From assembly GCA_040220455.1 (NCBI GenBank), contig JAVJUS010000142.1, forward strand, positions 1 through 64,000: a stretch of DNA of 64,000 nt. Direction: 5' to 3'. The position numbers and the translations under genes were made by a program. Shown here in pieces: positions 55,870-64,000 of the stretch. The notes below the pieces were generated by a model, which saw nothing but the letters and a program-made list of their open reading frames with translations, was not told the origin of the DNA and ran no database searches. Source of the DNA: JAVJUS01 sp040220455. Its GTDB lineage: Bacteria; Pseudomonadota; Alphaproteobacteria; DSM-16000; Inquilinaceae. Positions within the stretch are counted from its first letter, which is position 1. Every line of letters begins with the position of its first letter.

Positions 55870-56343
55870 CTATTCGAGCATGGAGCGGAGCATCCAGGCG
55901 GTCTTCTCGTGGAGCTGCATGCGCTGGGTCAGGAGGTCGGCGGTCGGCTCGTCATTGGCCTTCTCGGCGACCGGGAAGACCTCGCGCGCGGTCTTCACGA
56001 CCGCTTCCTGGCCATCGACGAGCTGGCGGATCATCTCCTCGGCCTTCGGCGTGCCGGGCTCCTCGGCGACACGGGTCAGCTCGGCGAACTGCTTGTAGCT
56101 GCCCGGGGCGGGATGGCCGAGCGCGCGAATCCGTTCGGCGATCTCGTCGACGGCCGTCGCCAGCTCGGTGTACTGCTGCTCGAACATCGTATGCAGCGTA
56201 TTGAACATCGGGCCGGTGACGTTCCAATGGAAATTGTGCGTCTTGAGGTACAGCGTGTACGTGTCGGCGAGCAGCCGCGACAGGCCCTCGGCGATCGCTT
56301 CGCGATCCGTATCGCCGATACCGATGTCGATCTTGACGGCCAT
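55870..56343 (-). CDS. dps: Dps-family iron-storage/DNA-protection protein
   Basis: A 157-residue ferritin-like protein that oxidises and stores iron and shields DNA under oxidative stress. The ferroxidase signature THNFHWNVTGPMFNTLHTMF (about 36-55) and the partner residues E59 region (FEQQYTELATAVDEIAERIR) are intact. The N-terminus MAVKIDIGIGDTDREAIAEG is short, without a Lys-rich DNA-binding tail, so DNA binding is uncertain. An iron-response palindrome (56486-56502) lies 143 bp upstream of its start, consistent with Irr-type control. Confidence 0.92.
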   Translation of the reverse strand: MAVKIDIGIGDTDREAIAEGLSRLLADTYTLYLKTHNFHWNVTGPMFNTLHTMFEQQYTELATAVDEIAERIRALGHPAPGSYKQFAELTRVAEEPGTPKAEEMIRQLVDGQEAVVKTAREVFPVAEKANDEPTADLLTQRMQLHEKTAWMLRSMLE

Positions 56344-56485
56344 CGGGGACTCCTTCTTTCCGTCTTGGTGGCGATTGTCCGTTCGCGTCGGGGAGGAGTG
56401 CGCGGACGACCCGGCTGCCTCCGCCCACTCTAGACGCGGTCGCGACTGAGATGGGGAGCACCTACGAGGCCGCCAAGGTCTTTTT

Positions 56486-56502
56486 TAGAATTGTTCTAAA
56501 TT
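56486..56502. promoter_or_regulatory. Irr/ICE iron-regulatory box
   Basis: TTTAGAATTGTTCTAAA is a perfect 7-bp inverted repeat with a 3-bp spacer and matches the published ICE consensus (TTTAGAA-N3-TTCTAAA) bound by Irr in alphaproteobacteria. It lies between dps (minus strand, 143 bp from its start) and the VapB45-like gene (plus strand, 76 bp). An iron-storage gene is the sensible target, but regulation of the divergent gene is possible. Confidence 0.75.
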
Positions 56503-56527
56503 GTGCGCCTCGATGACGACAGGGCCG

Positions 56528-56557
56528 TTGACACCACTCGCGACCCCTGACTCTATG
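56528..56557 (+). promoter_or_regulatory. Putative sigma-70 promoter of the vapBC-like pair
   Basis: TTGACA (56528-56533) is followed after 18 bases by TCTATG (56552-56557). A transcript starting about 56564 would place the AAGGGGA ribosome-binding site before GTG 56578, supporting that GTG as the antitoxin start over ATG 56563. Confidence 0.45.
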
Positions 56558-56577
56558 CCTTCATGCAAGGGGACACC

Positions 56578-57273
56578 GTGGCGAGCGACCTGGTCGGCAA
56601 AGGCCTCTACACGGCGCCGGAGGCGGCCCGCCTGATCGGTGTGCGGTCCCGAACCATCGGACGCTGGCTGCGCGGATACCGAGCCCACGGACAGTCCTAC
56701 GCGGCACTGTGGGAGCCGGAGATCGATATCGGCGACGGACGCCTTTATCTCGGCTTCCAAGACCTCATGGAGATCCGCGTCGCCGCCGCGCTGATCATGG
56801 CGGGCGTGCCGGCGCGACACATCCGCTCGGCCATAGAGGAGGCCCGCCGCCTGCTCGGCCGCGACCGCCCGCTGTCGACCAACCGGTTCAGGACGGATGG
56901 GCGACAGATCCTCCTGCGGGTCGTCGATACCGACGAGGACGGCAAGGAGCGGGAGCGCCTGCTGGGCCTGTTCAGTCGGCAGTACGAGTTCAACCACGTC
57001 ATCGACCCGATCCTGCGGACCGTCGATTTCGACGAGACGGGCGACCCGAACGCATGGTGGCCCAACGGCCACAGGGGACGGATCGTGGTCGATCCGGAAC
57101 GCTCCTTCGGCCAGCCGATCGACGCGGAGAGCAGTGTTCCGGTATCGGTGCTGGCCTCGGCCGGTCGTGCGCATGGCCCGAAGACCGCCGCCGAGGCCTT
57201 CCTGGTATCGCAGGCCGCGGTCCGGCGCGCGATGGCTTTCGATGCCGAATTGGAGGCTCGATCGGCCTCGTGA
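56578..57273 (+). CDS. VapB45-like antitoxin (DUF433/MerR-like HTH)
   Basis: A ~231-residue protein. YTAPEAARLIGVRSRTIGRWLRGY forms a MerR-like winged HTH near residues 11-34. LYLGFQDLMEIRVAAALIMAGV with HIRSAIEEARRLLGRDRPLS (about 55-98) is the DUF433-type core. The C-terminal GRIVVDPERSFGQPIDAES and KTAAEAFLVSQAAVRRAM complete the pattern of Mycobacterium VapB45 (Rv2018-type). GTG 56578 has AAGGGGA upstream; ATG 56563 would add five residues. It overlaps the toxin gene as GTGA. Confidence 0.8.
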   Translation: MASDLVGKGLYTAPEAARLIGVRSRTIGRWLRGYRAHGQSYAALWEPEIDIGDGRLYLGFQDLMEIRVAAALIMAGVPARHIRSAIEEARRLLGRDRPLSTNRFRTDGRQILLRVVDTDEDGKERERLLGLFSRQYEFNHVIDPILRTVDFDETGDPNAWWPNGHRGRIVVDPERSFGQPIDAESSVPVSVLASAGRAHGPKTAAEAFLVSQAAVRRAMAFDAELEARSAS

Positions 57274-57689
57274 ACGTGTTTTTCGACAACAACCTTCCGC
57301 CGGTTTATGCCTCGACCCTACACGGCTTCATCAAGCATTCGGAACACGCCGCATTTCATATCGCGGACGTCGATTGGCTGCCGCGTGGCCGCGATTCGAA
57401 GGACATCGAGTGGCTCGAGGGCCTGCGAAACGACGCCGCCACCTGGATTTTTTTGACGTCCGACAAGGGCCTGGGAAAGTAGCGAGCGGAGAGGCAGGCC
57501 CTCCGGTCGGCCGGTCTACACGGCTTCGTGCTCGCCTCCGGTTTCCAGAAGATGGCGTTCAACGAAGCAGCGGCGACAATCCTGTGGAAGTGGCCCGACA
57601 TCCTGAACGTGACACGGCTGCTTCATCCACCGTCGCTCCACGAGATCCCCGTCGGCCGCGGGAGCCGACTGCGTCAAGTCACGTTCTGA
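57270..57689 (+). pseudogene. VapC45-like PIN toxin interrupted by in-frame TAG
   Basis: From GTG 57270 (VNVFFDNNLPPVYAST, overlapping the antitoxin stop) the frame reads 70 codons to TAG at 57480-57482, then continues unbroken for 68 codons to TGA 57687-57689. The first half has the PIN acidic residue (FFDNNLP), DSKDIEWLEGL and WIFLTSDKGLGK; the second half reads RAERQALRSAGLHGFVL, NEAAATILWKWPDILN and VGRGSRLRQVTF, all expected for the C-terminal half of this ~139-residue family. A single base change explains the interruption. As it stands only a truncated N-terminal half would be made. Confidence 0.8.
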
Positions 57690-57774
57690 ACCATCGCGGC
57701 ACGCTCACCCAGGCAATCGAGAAAGGGTGGGCCAGGCCTTCACAGGGCCCGGCCCATGAAGACGCGACACCGCC

Positions 57775-58677
57775 TCACGCCGTCGCCGCCTCCCGGCCCG
57801 CCATCGCCGGGTCGGTGATGTCGAGCAGGAACCGGTGGGCCGGGTTCATGCGGTCGTAGAAGGCCTGCGTGAGGTATTGCTGCTGGGGCAGCTGCTGCTT
57901 GAGGTCGCGCCGGGTGTAGGTCATGTGCAGCATGCGCCGGCGCGCGTCGGTCTTCTTGCGCGTGCCGCCGTGCCAGCAGCTCGAGTTGAAGATGGCGACC
58001 GAGCCGGCGGGGATCGTCACCAGTACCTCGCCCGGATAGGGCGCGAACGGGTCCTCCGGATAGGCGTCGAAGGCCAGCAGGTCCGGGTCGGTGACCTCCG
58101 ACGGCATGACGTTCTCGCCGGGGACGTTGAGTTCCGGCCAGTGCTGGGAGCCGGGCACGATCCGGGTCGGCCCGTTGTCGAGCGCCATGTCGTCGAACAT
58201 GATCAGCGAGTTGGTCAGCCACCAGTCGCCCTTGAACCGCTTCTGGACGTCGGAGTGCAGCGGCTGGTGGCCGTAGCCCTTGTGCGGCTCGCGCAGATTG
58301 GCGCCGTGGACCTTGACCTCGCCCAGCAGATGCTCGGAGACGGCGAGCAGGGGCAGGATCTCCAGGCAGCGGTCGAACGCGTCGGACTTGTTGAAGATGT
58401 TCGAGATGCGGGTCGAGCCGATCGGCGTGCCCGCCGCCACCGCTTCGCCCGGGTTGTAGAGCCGGCCGTCCTCGCCTTCCAGGCTGACCTCGGTGCCCGC
58501 CTTGGCGCCCTCCTCGGCCGCCAGCCGGTCGAATTCCGCGCCCATGCGCGCGCATTCCTCGGGCGAGAAGACATCGTGGACGATGAAATAGCCGTCCCGG
58601 TCGAACTGCTCCCGCCATTCCGGCGTCAGCGTGGCCTCGGTCACCCCCAGCTCGGCCAGGGCCTGCTTGGTATCCAT
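57775..58677 (-). CDS. Phytanoyl-CoA dioxygenase (PhyH) family protein
   Basis: A 300-residue Fe(II)/2-oxoglutarate oxygenase. Iron ligands H141-x-D143 (GHQPLHSDVQKRF) and H236 (NSSCWHGGTR) and the 2OG-binding arginine near R246 (KTDARRRMLHMTYTRR) are all present. FDRDGYFIVHDVFSPEECARM is the usual N-terminal PhyH helix-strand. ATG 58677 (MDTKQALAELGV) is preferred to an in-frame ATG at 58731. It stands alone between the toxin remnant and the chemoreceptor gene. Substrate unknown; ectoine-hydroxylase and other small-molecule hydroxylases are in this superfamily. Confidence 0.9.
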   Translation of the reverse strand: MDTKQALAELGVTEATLTPEWREQFDRDGYFIVHDVFSPEECARMGAEFDRLAAEEGAKAGTEVSLEGEDGRLYNPGEAVAAGTPIGSTRISNIFNKSDAFDRCLEILPLLAVSEHLLGEVKVHGANLREPHKGYGHQPLHSDVQKRFKGDWWLTNSLIMFDDMALDNGPTRIVPGSQHWPELNVPGENVMPSEVTDPDLLAFDAYPEDPFAPYPGEVLVTIPAGSVAIFNSSCWHGGTRKKTDARRRMLHMTYTRRDLKQQLPQQQYLTQAFYDRMNPAHRFLLDITDPAMAGREAATA

Positions 58678-58829
58678 GGCGCGTTTCCCCTCCTCCGATC
58701 CCGGCGCCTTGTCGATCGGCGCCGGCCGCATACCAGAGGAGGAGCGTCGCCTAAACGATTAGCCAGATCAAGTCCGCGTGACGCTCCGGTCTCAGCTCCG
58801 GGGCTGCGCGACCCTGGCCCGCCTCGGCC

Positions 58830-60596
58830 TCAAGCAGCGCGCATGCCGGACAGGAAGTCCTGCATCTCCCCCTCCAGGCGGCGCGACTGGCCGGTCAGCG
58901 CGCCCGCGGCCGCCAGCACCTGACTGGCGCTCGCGCCGACCTCGCCGGCCGCCTGGGTGACGCCCGCGATATTGGCGGAAACGTCGCCCGTACCCTGGGC
59001 GGCCTCGCGGACGTTGCGGGAGATCTCGCGCGTCGCGCCACCCTGCTGCTCGACCGCGGCGGCGATCTCCGCCGACAGGCGCTCCAGCTCGCGCACCGCC
59101 TCGGTGATCGTGCCGATCGCCGCGACCGTGCCGCCGGTGGTCTTCTGGATCTCGGCGATCAGGCTCGCGATCTCCTCGGTCGCCTTGCCGGTCTGACCCG
59201 CCAGGCTCTTGACCTCGCTCGCCACCACGGCGAACCCCTTGCCGGCCTCGCCGGCGCGCGCCGCCTCGATCGTCGCGTTGAGCGCCAAAAGGTTGGTCTG
59301 CTCCGCGATGTCGTCGATCAGCTTGACGACGTCGCCGATCTTGCCGGCCGCCGTCTCCAGCCCGCCGACGGTCCGCGAGGTCCGCTCGGCTTCGTCGCTG
59401 GCGCGGCGGGTCGCCTCGGTCGACCGTGCTGTCCGCGAGGCGATCTCCTCGATGGATCGCGACAGCTCCTCCGCCGCCGCCGCGACGGTGTCGACATTGC
59501 TCGAGGCCTGCTCGGACGCCGCTGCCACGGCCGTGGCCCGACCGTTGGTCCGTTCCGCGGTGTCCGCCATGCCCTTGGCGGCGGTCTCCATCTCCGTCGC
59601 CGACTCGGCGATCACCCGGACGATGTCGCCGACCTTGTTCTCCAGGGTCTCGGCCAGGGATACGCGCGCGGCGCGCCGCTCCTCGGAAAGGCGGGCGCGC
59701 TCCTCCTGGCGTTCCGTCTCCAGGCGCTGGAGCTCCAGGGACTTGGCCTTGAAGGCCTCGAAGGCCCGGGCGACCGCCCCGATCTCGTCGCGCGTGCGGA
59801 CGTCGACCGAGGCCGAAGTGTCGCCCTCGGCCAAGCGGTTCAGCGCGCCGGCGACCCGCGCCAGTGGCCGGGCGATGCTGTTGCGCGCGACGAAATAGCC
59901 CAGCGTGAGTCCGAGCACGGCGGCGACCCCGGCAACCGCGAGAAGCTGGCGTATCGCCTCGGCCTCGTGCGCCTCGGCCGTCTCCGCCGCCTGGCGGGTG
60001 AACTCCTCGATCTCCCTCAGGAGACCGGCCAAGGCGGTGTCGAGGGCGGCTTCCTCCTCCTCCAGCAGGGGCACCACCGAGGCGGCCGCACTGCCGTCGC
60101 CGTCGCGCGCGGCGGCGATCACCGTCTCCGCGTGTCCGACGTAGGAGTCGTGCAGCGCCGTGACGGAGTCCATGACCTCCAGGACGTGGTCGAACTCCGC
60201 CCGGGCCTGCGCCGGGAGGTCGGCAACCCGCGGGCCGCCCGCCAGACCCTCGACCGTCACGATGCGCGCCTCGATGCGCCGAGACAAGGCGCCGAACTCC
60301 TCGGCGAGAGCCCCGATCCGGGCGGCGTCCGGCGCGTCCGCACTCGCCAGGCGCATCAGGCGCTCCAGCACCACGGCCTGCTCGAGCTGGGCGACGGTGA
60401 CCTCCGACACCGACTCGGTGAGCGGCAGGTCGAGGCGCGAGATCGTCGCGATCTCCTCGTTGATGCGCGTCATCTGCCAGATGGCGACGCCGGCAACCAG
60501 GATGGTGAAGGCGATGCCCATGGCCACCACGGCAAGGAGCTTGTGCATCACGGTCATGCCGGGCCGGGAGGCGCCGGATAACGGTCGAATGGCCAT
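58830..60596 (-). CDS. Methyl-accepting chemotaxis protein
   Basis: A 588-residue chemoreceptor. Transmembrane helices at about 18-40 and 209-230 flank a ~170-residue helical periplasmic sensor domain (4HB-type by pattern). A HAMP domain (RPLARVAGALNRLAEGDTSA) follows, then a long coiled coil with the invariant hairpin IAEQTNLLALNATIEAARAG and GKGFAVVASEVKSLAG. The C-terminus (MQDFLSGMRAA) has no NWETF-type pentapeptide. No che genes are in the window, so the signal pathway is not local. The ligand is not predictable. Confidence 0.96.
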   Translation of the reverse strand: MAIRPLSGASRPGMTVMHKLLAVVAMGIAFTILVAGVAIWQMTRINEEIATISRLDLPLTESVSEVTVAQLEQAVVLERLMRLASADAPDAARIGALAEEFGALSRRIEARIVTVEGLAGGPRVADLPAQARAEFDHVLEVMDSVTALHDSYVGHAETVIAAARDGDGSAAASVVPLLEEEEAALDTALAGLLREIEEFTRQAAETAEAHEAEAIRQLLAVAGVAAVLGLTLGYFVARNSIARPLARVAGALNRLAEGDTSASVDVRTRDEIGAVARAFEAFKAKSLELQRLETERQEERARLSEERRAARVSLAETLENKVGDIVRVIAESATEMETAAKGMADTAERTNGRATAVAAASEQASSNVDTVAAAAEELSRSIEEIASRTARSTEATRRASDEAERTSRTVGGLETAAGKIGDVVKLIDDIAEQTNLLALNATIEAARAGEAGKGFAVVASEVKSLAGQTGKATEEIASLIAEIQKTTGGTVAAIGTITEAVRELERLSAEIAAAVEQQGGATREISRNVREAAQGTGDVSANIAGVTQAAGEVGASASQVLAAAGALTGQSRRLEGEMQDFLSGMRAA

Positions 60597-60758
60597 GGGC
60601 AGGGGGTTCCGTCGGTCGGCAGGGAAAGCCGCGGTCCCCTCGGGGCCGCGTCTCGGGCCACTGGAGGATTACCACCGCCGCCTAACTGACCCCTAACGCC
60701 AAGGGCGCAATGCACCCACACGACACGCGCATGACGACGTGTCGCACCGCCTGCCGGG

Positions 60759-62297
60759 TCACCCCGTCTTCGGCCGCATCGTCGGGAAGGCGATGACGTC
60801 GCGGATGGAGTGGCTGTCGGTCAGCAGCATGGTCAGCCGGTCGATGCCGATGCCGAGCCCTCCCGTGGGCGGCATGCCGTATTCCAGCGCCGTGACGTAG
60901 TCGGCGTCGAGCATCTGGGCTTCCTCGTCGCCGGCCTCGCGCTGGGCGACCTGGGACAGGAACCGCTCGTACTGGTCCTGCGGGTCGCTGAGCTCGGAGA
61001 ACGCGTTGGCGACCTCCCAGCCGTTGACCAGGGTCTCGAACCGCTCGGTCAGGCGCGGGTCGTCGCGATGGGCCTTGGCGAGCGGCGAGATGTCGCGCGG
61101 AAAGTCGGTGACATGGACCGGCGCCTTCAGCGTCGGCTCGACCGCGTGGCCGAAGACCTCCTCGATCGCCGCGCCCCAGCTTTCCTTGCCGGTGATCGCG
61201 CAGCCCAGGTCCTTGGCCGCCGCGCGCGCCGCCTCGGCCGTCTCGATCGTCGCGAAGTCGACGTCCGTGACCTCGCGCACCAGCTCGATCATGCCCCGGC
61301 GCGGATAGGGCCCGGCCAGGTCGATCTCGGTGCCGTCATAGGTCACGGTGGTCGAGCCGGTCGCCGCCCGGGCCGCCGTGGCCAACAGCGTCTCCGTCAG
61401 GGTCATCATGTCGTTGTAGTCGGCATAGGCCTGGTAGAGCTCGAGCATCGTGAATTCCGGATTGTGCCGCGGGCTCATGCCCTCGTTGCGGAACGACCGG
61501 TTGATCTCGAAGACCCGTTCGGAGAGCTGCCCGACGATCAGCCGCTTGAGATAGAGCTCCGGCGCGATGCGCAGGTAGAGCGGCATGTCGAGCGTGTTGT
61601 GATGGGTGACGAACGGCTTGGCCGAGGCGCCGCCCAGGATCGGGTGGAGCATCGGCGTCTCCACCTCCAGGAAGTCGTGCTCGACCAGATGGCCGCGGAT
61701 CGCCTGGACGATCCGGCTGCGCGTGCGCAGGACGGTCCGGCTGCGCTCGTTGGCGATCAGGTCGACATAGCGCTGGCGGTAGCGCTGCTCGACGTCCTGC
61801 AGGCCGTGATACTTCTCCGGCGGCGGCAGCAGCGCCTTGGCGAGAATCGTCAGCCGCTCGACATTGACGGTCAGCTCGCCCCGCTTGGTGCGCCTCACCA
61901 GGCCCTCGACGCCCAGCATGTCGCCCAGGTCGATCAGCTTGAGCTTGGGCTGCTCGCCCTCGGCCAGGGTGTCCTTGTGGCTGAACACCTGGATCTTGCC
62001 CGAAGCGTCCTGCAAGTCGATGAACATGCCCGAGTTGCGATAGGCGACGACCCGGCCGGCGACGCGCACCCGCTCCTCCGTCACCGTGTCGGAGGGCAGA
62101 TCGGCGTGGCGGGCCTGCAGCTCGGCCGCGTCGGCGGTCTTGTCGAAACGGTAGGGGTAGGGCTCGATCCCGGCCGCGCGCAGGGCCTCCAGCTTCTCCA
62201 GCCGCGGCGCCTTCTGCGGATTGTCCGGGTCGTGCGGGCGGACCGCGGCAGGGGCCGAGGCCGGAGAGGGGGTGGAATCGCGGTCGGTCTCGCTCAT
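60759..62297 (-). CDS. lysS: Lysyl-tRNA synthetase (class II)
   Basis: A 512-residue enzyme charging tRNA-Lys. An N-terminal OB-fold anticodon domain (VRVAGRVVAYRNSGMFIDLQ) precedes the catalytic core with motif 2 (FRNEGMSPRHNPEFTMLELY) and motif 3 (GLGIGIDRLTMLLTDS). The prokaryotic class II type is clear. ATG 62297 (MSETDRDSTPSP) is chosen; a low-complexity Ala/Pro/Ser N-tail of ~25 residues precedes the domain. It is divergent from the AAA ATPase gene. Confidence 0.97.
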   Translation of the reverse strand: MSETDRDSTPSPASAPAAVRPHDPDNPQKAPRLEKLEALRAAGIEPYPYRFDKTADAAELQARHADLPSDTVTEERVRVAGRVVAYRNSGMFIDLQDASGKIQVFSHKDTLAEGEQPKLKLIDLGDMLGVEGLVRRTKRGELTVNVERLTILAKALLPPPEKYHGLQDVEQRYRQRYVDLIANERSRTVLRTRSRIVQAIRGHLVEHDFLEVETPMLHPILGGASAKPFVTHHNTLDMPLYLRIAPELYLKRLIVGQLSERVFEINRSFRNEGMSPRHNPEFTMLELYQAYADYNDMMTLTETLLATAARAATGSTTVTYDGTEIDLAGPYPRRGMIELVREVTDVDFATIETAEAARAAAKDLGCAITGKESWGAAIEEVFGHAVEPTLKAPVHVTDFPRDISPLAKAHRDDPRLTERFETLVNGWEVANAFSELSDPQDQYERFLSQVAQREAGDEEAQMLDADYVTALEYGMPPTGGLGIGIDRLTMLLTDSHSIRDVIAFPTMRPKTG

Positions 62298-62485
62298 GGA
62301 AACGGGTAGGCCTTTCGGGCGGATATCGACATCGGGCGCGCCCGGACGGACGCGCACCCCGGAGGGGGTGGTCCGGCGGGGCCGGGACTATAGGAGCGCG
62401 CGCGCCGGATTTGAAGGCGGTGGACGCGCGCGGGCGCAATGCGCATCCTCCGTAGCGACTTCCCATTCCCGAGAACGCTCTGTCC

Positions 62486-63667
62486 ATGCCCTCCGCTCGC
62501 ACTCCGCAGCTTCGCGTCCGATCCCTCGAATTGAAGAACTGGCGAAACTTCACCCACGTCGCGATCGACCTTCGCGATCGTGCCTTCTTCGTCGGTCCCA
62601 ACGCCTCGGGGAAGTCGAACCTGCTCGACGCGCTCCGGTTCTTGCGGGAGATCACGTCGGTCGGCGGCGGCCTGGAAGAAGCCGTCCAGGCACGTGGCGG
62701 GATGCGCGCGCTGCGCTGCCTCGCGGCCCGGCGGGACAGCGCCATCCGGATCGCGGTCGTGTTGTCCGGACCCGGTGAAGGCGCTTCCTGGCACTACGAA
62801 TTGGAATTCGGCAGCCGCGGCACGGGAGCCAATGCCGACCTGCCCCGGGTGGTGCGCGAGCGTGTGGTCCGAGGCGGCGAACCTCTTCTCGAGCGCCCGC
62901 TGGACGAGGATCGGCAGGACGAGGAGCGCCTGCGCCAGACCCATCTCCAGCAGATCTCCGCGAACACCGAGTTCCGAGCCATCGCGGACTTTTTCGAGAC
63001 CATCGCGTACATGAACGTCATTCCGCAGGTGATCCGCGATCCGGAGCGAGCCGGGAGCCAGTCCGCCGATCCGTTCGGCGGCGACCTGATCCGCAGGATC
63101 GCGGATACGCGGGCGAACACGCGCAAGGCCAATCTCAAGCGCATCGAGAAAGGCCTGCAGATCGTCGTCCCGCAGCTCCAGGAACTCGACCTCGAGCGCG
63201 ACCAATCGGGGTTCTGGCACCTTCGCGGCCGCTACAAGCACTGGCGGCCGAAGGGTGCCTGGCAGAACGAGCACCAGTTCTCCGACGGGACGCTCCGCCT
63301 GCTCGGCATCCTTTGGGCCCTGTTGGAGCGCGGCGGCCCTCTGCTGTTGGAGGAGCCGGAGCAGCACCTCCACTCCGAGGTGACGCGCCATCTGCCGGCG
63401 CTGTTCCAGCGCATTGCCCGCCAGAACGGACGCCAGGTCCTGGTCAGCACCCACTCGGAGGTCCTGCTTAGCGAACAAGGCCTGGACGTCGACGAAGTGT
63501 TCATGCTCGTGCCGAGCGACGAAGGAACGAAGGTCGTCCCGGTCGCCGACCGGGCTGATATCGGCGCCCTGCTAGCCGGTGGACAGACCATGGGCGAGGC
63601 GGTTCTGCCCTATACGTCGCCGAAAGGCGTCGAGAAGCTCCCGCTCTTCGATCGGGTCGGCCTCTGA
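62486..63667 (+). CDS. AAA-family ATPase (OLD/RecF-like ABC ATPase)
   Basis: A 393-residue ABC-type ATPase of the AAA_15/AAA_21 kind. LRVRSLELKNWRNFTHVAID opens the domain, Walker A is GPNASGKSN (about 37-45), a degenerate signature is FSDGTLRLLGILWAL (about 269-283), Walker B is LLLEEPEQHLH (about 286-296) and the H-loop is VLVSTHSEVLL. No TOPRIM domain is fused; instead a TOPRIM-like gene starts 5 bases after the stop. Such ATPase plus nuclease pairs are typical of OLD-family and other anti-phage systems. Arg/Glu-rich middle helices (AFFETIAYMNVIPQ region) suggest a dimer arm. Confidence 0.9.
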   Translation: MPSARTPQLRVRSLELKNWRNFTHVAIDLRDRAFFVGPNASGKSNLLDALRFLREITSVGGGLEEAVQARGGMRALRCLAARRDSAIRIAVVLSGPGEGASWHYELEFGSRGTGANADLPRVVRERVVRGGEPLLERPLDEDRQDEERLRQTHLQQISANTEFRAIADFFETIAYMNVIPQVIRDPERAGSQSADPFGGDLIRRIADTRANTRKANLKRIEKGLQIVVPQLQELDLERDQSGFWHLRGRYKHWRPKGAWQNEHQFSDGTLRLLGILWALLERGGPLLLEEPEQHLHSEVTRHLPALFQRIARQNGRQVLVSTHSEVLLSEQGLDVDEVFMLVPSDEGTKVVPVADRADIGALLAGGQTMGEAVLPYTSPKGVEKLPLFDRVGL

Positions 63668-63671
63668 GCCG

Positions 63672-64000
63672 ATGCCGCGTCGGGAGATCAATTTCGCTGT
63701 CGAGGGGCCGGTGGACGCCGCCGTCGCCCGGCGCCTGATCGCGCTGGCCGGACACGGCATCGGAACGCCGTTCATCAAGGGCGGCAAGCACCAGCTCGAT
63801 CCCAAGATCGCCGGATACAACGTGGCGGCGCGCCATACGCCCTGGCTGGTCCTGCGTGACCTGGACAACGACGCGCCTTGCGGAGGCGCGCTGGTCGACC
63901 GCCTTGTGGCCGAGCGCCATCCCGATCTCCTGCTTCGCGTCGCGACAAGGGAGGTCGAGGCCTGGCTGCTCGCCGACCGGGAAGCCTGCGCCGACTTCCT
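63672..64000 (+). CDS. TOPRIM-like protein, partial at window edge
   Basis: At least 109 residues, running off the right edge. INFAVEGPVDAAVARRLI carries a glutamate (E11) and WLVLRDLDNDAPCGG a DxD pair (D63, D65), the metal-binding pattern of TOPRIM nucleases. IKGGKHQLDPKIAGYNVAA and LRVATREVEAWLLADREACA are typical of small proteins that pair with AAA ATPases. It starts with ATG 63672, 5 bases after the ATPase stop, so the two are cotranscribed. The C-terminus cannot be judged. Confidence 0.75.
   Translation, partial: MPRREINFAVEGPVDAAVARRLIALAGHGIGTPFIKGGKHQLDPKIAGYNVAARHTPWLVLRDLDNDAPCGGALVDRLVAERHPDLLLRVATREVEAWLLADREACADF

Overview
The window is very GC-rich (about 70% G+C by eye), densely coded chromosomal DNA from an alphaproteobacterium, most likely of the Rhodospirillales type. 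Evidence is the aa3 oxidase operon order (ctaC-ctaD-ctaB-small ORF-ctaG-ctaE-DUF983-SURF1), a DUF4167 gene behind prfA-prmC, a class-2 glutamate-cysteine ligase next to rsmE and ubiA, zapE next to mdh, and a perfect match to the alphaproteobacterial Irr/ICE iron box. Nearly everything is housekeeping. I see no rRNA, tRNA, CRISPR array, prophage or transposase.

Layout: 0-4 kb holds a tandem repeat array, a RimJ-like acetyltransferase, an M16 protease and thrC, all on the minus strand, then a nucleotidyltransferase with a truncated HEPN partner. 4.8-13.1 kb carries an M32 carboxypeptidase and the cytochrome c oxidase operon (minus strand). 13.5-20.3 kb carries tldD, a lipoprotein with a probable premature stop, gshA, rsmE, ubiA and a methyltransferase. 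20.4-23.7 kb is a thiamine salvage operon (thiM-thiE-thiD-tenA) under a TPP riboswitch. 23.9-29.3 kb has a membrane protein, a cyclotransferase-like protein, an efflux MFS protein, pmbA and a lipid kinase. 29.5-33.8 kb is an envelope cluster (LpxH-like phosphatase, glycosyltransferase, Kdo transferase, LpxK). 34-47.3 kb holds prfA, prmC, DUF4167, an MFS protein, hemH, a MOSC protein, a DUF547 protein, a 2OG oxygenase, an HD hydrolase and clpB. 47.6-50.3 kb has a ferritin-like pair and a small accessory cluster with an XRE regulator. 50.5-62.3 kb has zapE, mdh, msrP, an MFS protein, dps, a VapBC45-like toxin-antitoxin pair, a PhyH oxygenase, a chemoreceptor and lysS. The window ends in an AAA ATPase followed by a TOPRIM-like gene that runs off the edge.

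The main non-routine signals are these. (1) A family of ~95-bp palindromic elements sits at four loci, each in a convergent 3'-3' gap or downstream of a gene end, in tandem with a 100/101-bp period; twice it supplies a neighbouring gene's TAG stop codon. (2) A VapC45-like toxin is split by an in-frame TAG, with clear coding sequence on both sides. (3) A two-gene AAA ATPase plus TOPRIM-like module at the right edge looks like a candidate defence system. (4) A perfect Irr/ICE palindrome lies between dps and vapB. (5) The TPP riboswitch has a readable translational switch. (6) A lipoprotein has an in-frame TGA followed by 31 coding-like codons. (7) There is an XRE-containing cluster of unknown function at 48.7-50.3 kb.
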